Positions 58,906 through 64,000 of a DNA stretch of 64,000 nt are shown one piece after another. The position numbers were made by a program, and so were the translations under genes. Each line of letters opens with the position of its first letter. The stretch's first letter is position 1. A model generated the notes under the pieces. That model was not told the origin of the DNA. It saw only the letters and a program-made list of their open reading frames with translations, and made no database searches. The stretch is from positions 22,264 through 86,263 of the forward strand of contig JANQBS010000173.1 in NCBI GenBank assembly GCA_033085395.1, read 5' to 3'. Source of the DNA: Xanthoparmelia taractica. Lineage: Eukaryota > Ascomycota > Lecanoromycetes > Lecanorales > Parmeliaceae.

Positions 58906-59233
58906 ATCTTGACAGCGTAGACTGCAAGAGACGAGAGGATATCTCAACTCAGCTCATGACCTCTAATGTACGGGAAACTTCCAGCAAGACACGCATTGGC
59001 CCCGCACGCAGCCTTGTAGCCGCTGCGCCTTGCAAGTCAGCCTCGCAGCCCTGTCGGAACGTGATACACGTAAGCCAAGGCTGATGAACATATCGAGCCA
59101 TGCTGTAGAAGCCTGTCATTGTACAAAATGTCTCTTCCACTACTAGTACAACAGTTCTAATCATTCCGTCCTATATTTATCCAAGGATAAGTCCTTTTTG
59201 TCGAACTTGGGACACCCTACGTGTAGAACAGTA
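58906..59233. promoter_or_regulatory. Short shared upstream region of two divergent genes
   Basis: Only 328 bp separate the starts of the multi-finger gene (minus) and the DUF7580 gene (plus), so both promoters must overlap or abut here. No specific site could be assigned. Confidence 0.45.
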
Positions 59234-61139
59234 ATGTCGGGAGTCGAGACTGCAGTGGGCTTGGCGCTCGGGGTCCTTCCGCTCCTTCTATCTGCTGCTG
59301 AACACTACGACGATTGCTTGCGCCCTTTCATACGCTACAAACATTTTGCGAAAGAAGCAGACCGATTCCTGGATTCGCTTGGTATTCAGAAGGTGATATT
59401 TAGAAACCAATGTCGTATCCTACTAGAGGAAATCATCGAGCACGATGTCGCGTCCAGCATGCTGGATGGCCGTTCGGGCCTAAACCACCCTTCGTGGTCC
59501 GACATTGAGATGGAAGAGCTGCTTGCCAAGCTGCTTGGAGAGTCCAGAGGCGCATGTATCACTACAATTGAGCTGATTCAGGATCGGCTTCGAGACATCA
59601 ACAATGAAAGTCAAGGCCTCGCGACTACTATTGCTCAGATTTCTCTAGTAATCTATCCACGGCCAAAACCGTTATGAAGAGGTGCTGACCAATGGATTTC
59701 TACAGGATACCTCGGACCCTGTTCGAAGGAAAGCCTGGAGACAGTGCATAGTCAAGAAGCTCCGCTTCAGCTTTTCAAAGCCGCGACTCGACCAAATCCT
59801 CCGTGACCTTCGTTCATTGAACGATGACTTCATAACTTTATCCACACAAACGCTGAAAACGGCCTCTCTACAGTCACCGAGACAAGCAGTTGTTCCTAAA
59901 AAGCCATACCAAGAGGTGGAAAGATATCAGATCATAGGGCAAGCTTCTCGCCAAGTCTACGAAGCTCTCGGTCGAGCCTGTTCAAAACACACAGAGCATC
60001 AAGCTCACTTCTGCGTCGAAGTCGAGCAAGCAAAGATCACAGGCGCTCATAGTGCCCAAATAAAATTCACCATGGCATACACACATATGACCTTGGCCGG
60101 CTCAGCTGACCAAGGCGATCTGATATGGTTCGCTGTGGACTCAACGAGCGGAGACGCCACGGAGCCTAGAATTTCCGATACTACACTCCATAGCAGCTTG
60201 AGTCAGTCCCTAAAAAGACAAGTCGAATCTGCATCAGCCGTTACACAGAAAAAGACTCAGAAGCGAGTGAGTTTTCAACTAGCGTCATCGGCAGCTGCAT
60301 GTACGTCGTCAACTTTGCCCACCGCTGCACTAGCCAACGCTATCCTATCGAGTGATGGTATGCGCAAAGACTTCTGTGACGTCATTCGCAAGCGGCTTCG
60401 GGAACCACTTCAAGCAAGCGAGGGTGGGTTTTTACTAGACAATACGGACAGGTGCAGGAACATCGTCTACCCATCGCCCAACAAGTGCTGCCGTCAGATG
60501 CGGCAGGCCATTTCACTTGGACAGGTCATATCAAGCGTGTCAAAGGGACAAGCAATCGGTGGGCTTGCGCTTTACGACCGCTTACGCCTGGCTAAGATCT
60601 TGGCCGTTGCAGTCCTTCAGTACCATTCGACCCCCTGGCTTAGGATCTCATGGCGGAGCGAGGATATCTATTTCTTCCACAATGATTTGGTTTCACCAAA
60701 GGCCATGCCAAGTATTATATCCCCTCATTTCAACGTCAAAGTCAGCGGTCCTTGTGGACAGCTCTCTCGCGCTTCGACATTCCCATCCCACAACCTGGCC
60801 CGCAATTCACTTCTCTTCAGCCTCGGCGTGGTGTTTCTTGAGATTGCCTACACTTCCACAATCGAAACCCTGCAAAGACCTATTGACCTCGAGAACGGTC
60901 GAGAGAATCTATATACCGAATTCTTCGCAGCCAGAAGACTGGCGAAGTCTGCGAAAACTGACATGGGCGCTACTTATCACAAGATCGTTGAGAAGTTGGT
61001 AGAATGCGATTTTGGATGCGGAATGGATCTGGACGATCCTCGATTGCAAGCTGCGTTCCATCAGGACGTGATCTGCCCTCTAGAGAGACTCGAGCAAGAT
61101 CTACGTAAATTCACCTTCGACACTTCGGAAAAGGTTTAG
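59234..61139 (+). CDS. DUF7580-type fungal protein
   Basis: Exon 1 (59234-59647) and exon 2 (59706-61139) join in phase 0 at ISL/DTSDP to 615 residues. The start MSGVETAVGLALGVLPLLLSA is the standard N-terminus of this fungal family; it is hydrophobic and may insert in a membrane or mimic a HeLo helix. The DUF7580 module is clear: RLRLAKILAVAVLQYHSTPWL (about 429-449) and SWRSEDIYFF, NSLLFSLGVVFLEIAYTS (about 505-522) and the C-terminal VECDFGCGMDLDDPRLQAAFH. These blocks line up with the C-lobe of protein kinases (helix E and helix F regions) but lack the catalytic residues. The role is uncharacterised. The second copy in this window is at 14777-16438 and is quite divergent. It appears intact. 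Confidence 0.85.
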
Positions 61140-61998
61140 GTTCCGACGCTGTTGATTGTATGGTCAAGAGAGACTCATATTACTATTACATGTGAACGCT
61201 GTTGTGATATTCTTTATGAGACAGCCTTTTGGAATCTTACAGCCCGCGAGGCTGGTGTTGCGCGTTTGTGTCTTGGCCCCTCCAGTCACATACATCGGTG
61301 TATCTCCCATAGCGGTTACAATTTGAGAATTGTCGACGCTACAATCGTATAAGCCGACACGAGCGCTCTTAGTCGCTAGGGGCGGAGATCCTACAAAAGC
61401 CAGCCAGGCTCTACTAATTCTCCTCTCCTATATAAGTCAAGACAATATCGTAGTAACCGTTAACAAAAGTAAGATTATCCAGCATATCAAGATCCTCGCG
61501 AGAGCCACCTAAGTCTCGAGATAAGCTTCGCTCCCCGGGAAAAAGTTGAAAAAAACTATGCTAAAGACTTATTATATTATCGTTAGCTACTCGAGGATCT
61601 AACGCATCATAGGTTAAGTCATTTCCATAGATATAAACATTATCGATAAAACGTTAGGGTTTAGAATCGTTATCGTCTTTATTACGAACAAGTCCTGCTT
61701 GAACTTGACCAATTCGTGTGGATGATCTTTGTAAGCATGTCTGTCGCTCTCGTCCAAGTGTTTAGTTAGTATTTCATGGCTTCCGTCACCCGCGTGATTA
61801 TTAAAACCAAAACATCTTCGCTTCAGTGGCGTCTTGATCAAAAAACGGAAATTTTTCCATTTGTTAGCTGAAATGGGTATAACAAGATCGAGGATGCCTA
61901 CTTCCTTAAGAACTATCATTAAACTTGAAGTATTTCTTAGGATACGCCCGAGATTTACAAATCAACATCCCGAGACTTTTACTCTAAAATAGCCTAGA
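61140..61998. other. intergenic stretch without a recognised gene
   Basis: Partly AT-rich with short frames on the minus strand (61614-61919). No domain was recognised; possibly old repeat sequence. Confidence 0.35.
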
Positions 61999-62710
61999 AT
62001 GTGTCCAATCTCCTTGCCGTCTTTGGCGCCTACCGGCCAACAGGGCGGTTCAGTCATCAACTATGTGCTAATCGACCCAGAGCTCTCCCAAAAGTACAAG
62101 ATCTGTGTCATCACCCGTGATACCAACTCGGAGAAGGCCAAGCAACTCGAGGAGAAGGTACAGGTCGACCAGGGTGATGTGCTCAAGCGGTCCTTCCTCG
62201 AGACAGCTTTGACCGGCGCGCACACCGCCTTCGCCATGACAATGCCTCCCTTCAGCCCGGACGACTTAGAGGCCGAGTACAACAGTGGCAAGACAATTAC
62301 CGCTATCGCTATGAGAAAAAGTGAGCAATCTGCCGCCAGTCAAGGAGATCTCTGGCGGTAAGTAGACCAAGGTCACACCCTTCGACGCCAAGGCGAAAGT
62401 TGAGCAGCACATTCGAGGCCTTCACATCAAGAGTGCATTCTACTCCCCAGAACATCTCATAGAGAATTTCCAGTCCCAGACCTTCTTGGCTCCACAACAA
62501 GCTCCCGGTGCCACATGGGTCATGGCTCGCCATAACTCTCCCAAAACCAAGTTACCTTTTGTCGACGCTGCTGGGGATACAGGCAAGTTCGTTGGCGGCA
62601 TCCTCGTCGAGCCCGACAGGTATGAAAGCAACAGGTTCTGCGCCGCCGCAGCACTATACAGCTGGAAGGAAGTAACGGCCATCATGTCCAAAGAGCGTCC
62701 GAGAAGATGA
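61999..62710 (+). pseudogene. NmrA-like NAD(P)-binding protein, decayed
   Basis: The family order is preserved in pieces. They are the start SNLLAVFGA (frame of ATGTCC with one extra base), TGQQGGSVINYVLIDPELSQKYKICVITRD, QGDVLKRSFLETALTGAHTAFAMT, EYNSGKTITAIAM, then LPPVKEISGGK, a TAG where members have Tyr, TKVTPFDAKAKVEQHIRGL, SAFYSPEHLIENFQSQ and PGATWVMARHNSPKTKLPFVDAAGDTGKFVGGIL. The glycine-rich Rossmann motif GATGQQGG is broken by an inserted base at about 62033, part of the segment after TITAIAM is missing, and a stop lies at about 62357. NmrA-like proteins are redox sensors or regulators. At least three lesions make this a pseudogene. Confidence 0.82.
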
Positions 62711-63124
62711 ACCGACGAGCGTTAGACGAGTATCACGGTTTTAGGACTTATTCTCAATATACTAGGCCCGGGTAGATCAACGTTACTCCGGAGAAGACTT
62801 CTTCTAGCACTTCATGGCCTAGCTACTCAAGGAAGCAGTTTATCCCACTACACGTCCATTCTTGCGTAGTACTTTCACAAAGACCTTCTGTTCCCTAGGT
62901 AGCCCGTCTCAAACCCTAACCAAAGGTAAGGCGCAGCGTATTTCTAGAAATAGACATTCTAGAAAGCTAACAATTATATAAGAAAAACAAATAGTAAGTT
63001 TTGACGTTGTACATTTTTCATTGTAGTCCCTTACTCCACGAAGCTACTAACGCATGAAGATAGCTAACTCAAAGCCTCAGCCTTTACTATCAATCTCTTT
63101 TGAATTTTATGCACCACCCATGAC
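62711..63124. other. intergenic stretch without a recognised gene
   Basis: Nothing was recognised. Confidence 0.35.
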
Positions 63125-63577
63125 CTAGAGCCTTCGACTATTTGACACGACTTGAGTTGGAAGGCCACAGCCGGTGTCGAGTCCGTTAATAACCTTCCCA
63201 TCGCAATATAAGTATAGATCATAGCCCATGCATGAGAACGAGGACTCACAACAACAGCGCAGCAAAAAGGACTGTAGCCTGCAGGGCAAAAACCAGATTC
63301 GTAGGTAACCTCCCCGTCCGTCATAGCCATGGTACCTTACTCGCGCCAGCATGCGTTAGATCAAAACCATTTCTAGAGACGGCGCCGACTTACAACCGCT
63401 GACGGTCGCATCCGCCTCGTCAGCTACGCCGCCGACGATGGTACCGTTGCAGCATTGCAGGACCTCGGGTGCGGTGCAGACGTCCTCGATTGCGCGACCA
63501 GAGATATGGCGCGGGGTTGGCACAGTGAGAGCAAGGGGCGCGATGAGCGTAGCAAGGAGGATGGCTAAGGATGCCAT
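63125..63577 (-). CDS. Small secreted eight-cysteine protein, hydrophobin-like
   Basis: Exons 63394-63577, 63250-63335 and 63125-63193 join in phase to 112 residues. Residues 1-18 (MASLAILLATLIAPLALT) form a clear signal peptide. The mature chain has exactly eight cysteines in the hydrophobin order C-CC-C-C-CC-C at positions 34, 42/43, 62, 78, 86/87 and 99. Spacing is 7, 18, 15, 7 and 11 residues, between the classical class I and class II patterns. The fourth cysteine codon is created by the first splice (T/GT). The hydrophobic stretches GTIVGGVAD and CAVVVINGL fit hydrophobin beta-strands. Hydrophobins coat aerial hyphae and spores and self-assemble at air-water interfaces. A different small cysteine-rich effector is possible, since overall similarity to known hydrophobins is not obvious. 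Both introns (58 and 56 bp) use AAG acceptors. Confidence 0.72.
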
Positions 63578-64000
63578 GATATGGATGGGTGCGGATTGGA
63601 GGATGAAGTGGGAAGTCTTTGCGGTTGGACAATGATGCCACCGATTAGAGGCTGGACAGAAACGATTATGAGATTTGCTAACTGAGGGAAAATTTTACGA
63701 GAGGGTAGTGGTCTTCTTGTAGTCTTCTGCTGACCGTTGCGCTCTTCCGAAGCGATCATACTAGTCACCGGCATATCCATCGAAAAAGTTTCATGCGAAC
63801 ACCGCCGTCGTCACGCCACTGTTGTATTCCGAGCTTACCATTAGGATTTTACAGCGCATTGCTGCCCGAGAACGTAGTAAAAATTATCTATTCATTGTGT
63901 ATACCGAGTATCTCCCTAGAAAGTATTAGCGTGTGCAGGAAGCTTGAGAATCCTTGGCACAGTTTTTTGAGAATTTTGTGTTTTTGCCACTCAAATCGAG
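63578..64000. other. right edge without a recognised gene
   Basis: The presumed promoter of the small secreted protein gene lies here; nothing else was recognised. Confidence 0.3.

Overview
The window looks like nuclear DNA of a filamentous ascomycete (Pezizomycotina). Coding exons are split by short GT-AG introns of about 35-110 bp. The gene content is typical of moulds: a SNF1-type kinase, a Zn2Cys6 regulator, an SRPK-like kinase, TauD and berberine-type oxidases, and STAND/NACHT proteins. Several repeats are AT-rich and full of stops in the manner of repeat-induced point mutation (RIP). No rRNA, tRNA, CRISPR or bacterial features were recognised. The exon joins given here were worked out by hand from frame, splice signals and family motifs.

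Left part (0.7-26 kb). After a TauD-like dioxygenase (0.74-2.1 kb) comes an accessory island rich in proteins of the kind linked to fungal non-self recognition. It holds a decayed ZZ-finger/SH3 gene (4.0-5.1 kb), a HeLo-like/NACHT protein (5.9-9.5 kb), a patatin-like protein whose catalytic Ser is Gly (11.5-13.9 kb), a DUF7580-type protein (14.8-16.4 kb), an AAA+ ATPase with a DUF7025-like front half (17.8-21.0 kb), a 0.67 kb fold-back repeat, a DUF7708/STAND-like protein without a P-loop (22.2-24.6 kb) and a Zn2Cys6 regulator (25.0-26.2 kb). Many of these carry exactly one lesion, either an in-frame stop or a one-base slip in an A run.

Middle part (27-42 kb). This part is more conserved: a peroxisomal ECH1-like isomerase, an SRPK-like kinase with one frame break, a TIR-bounded repeat (30.4-31.3 kb), a rhodopsin-domain pseudogene, an intact six-exon FAD oxidase, a probable mitochondrial protein and SNF1 (39.3-42.1 kb).

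Right part (42-64 kb). A RIP-degraded hAT transposon with TIRs and target duplication lies at 43.3-46.3 kb. It is followed by a gene-poor stretch, an orphan C-terminal membrane-anchor protein, a farnesyl-diphosphate-synthase homologue, an AT-rich relic (54.1-55.1 kb), a six-exon protein combining C2H2, SANT, PHD, C2H2 and GATA domains (55.9-58.9 kb), a second DUF7580 protein (59.2-61.1 kb), a decayed NmrA-like gene and a small secreted eight-cysteine hydrophobin-like protein (63.1-63.6 kb).

The genes do not form one obvious pathway. The strongest collective signal is the 4-25 kb island of receptor- and effector-type genes, several of them apparently decaying.
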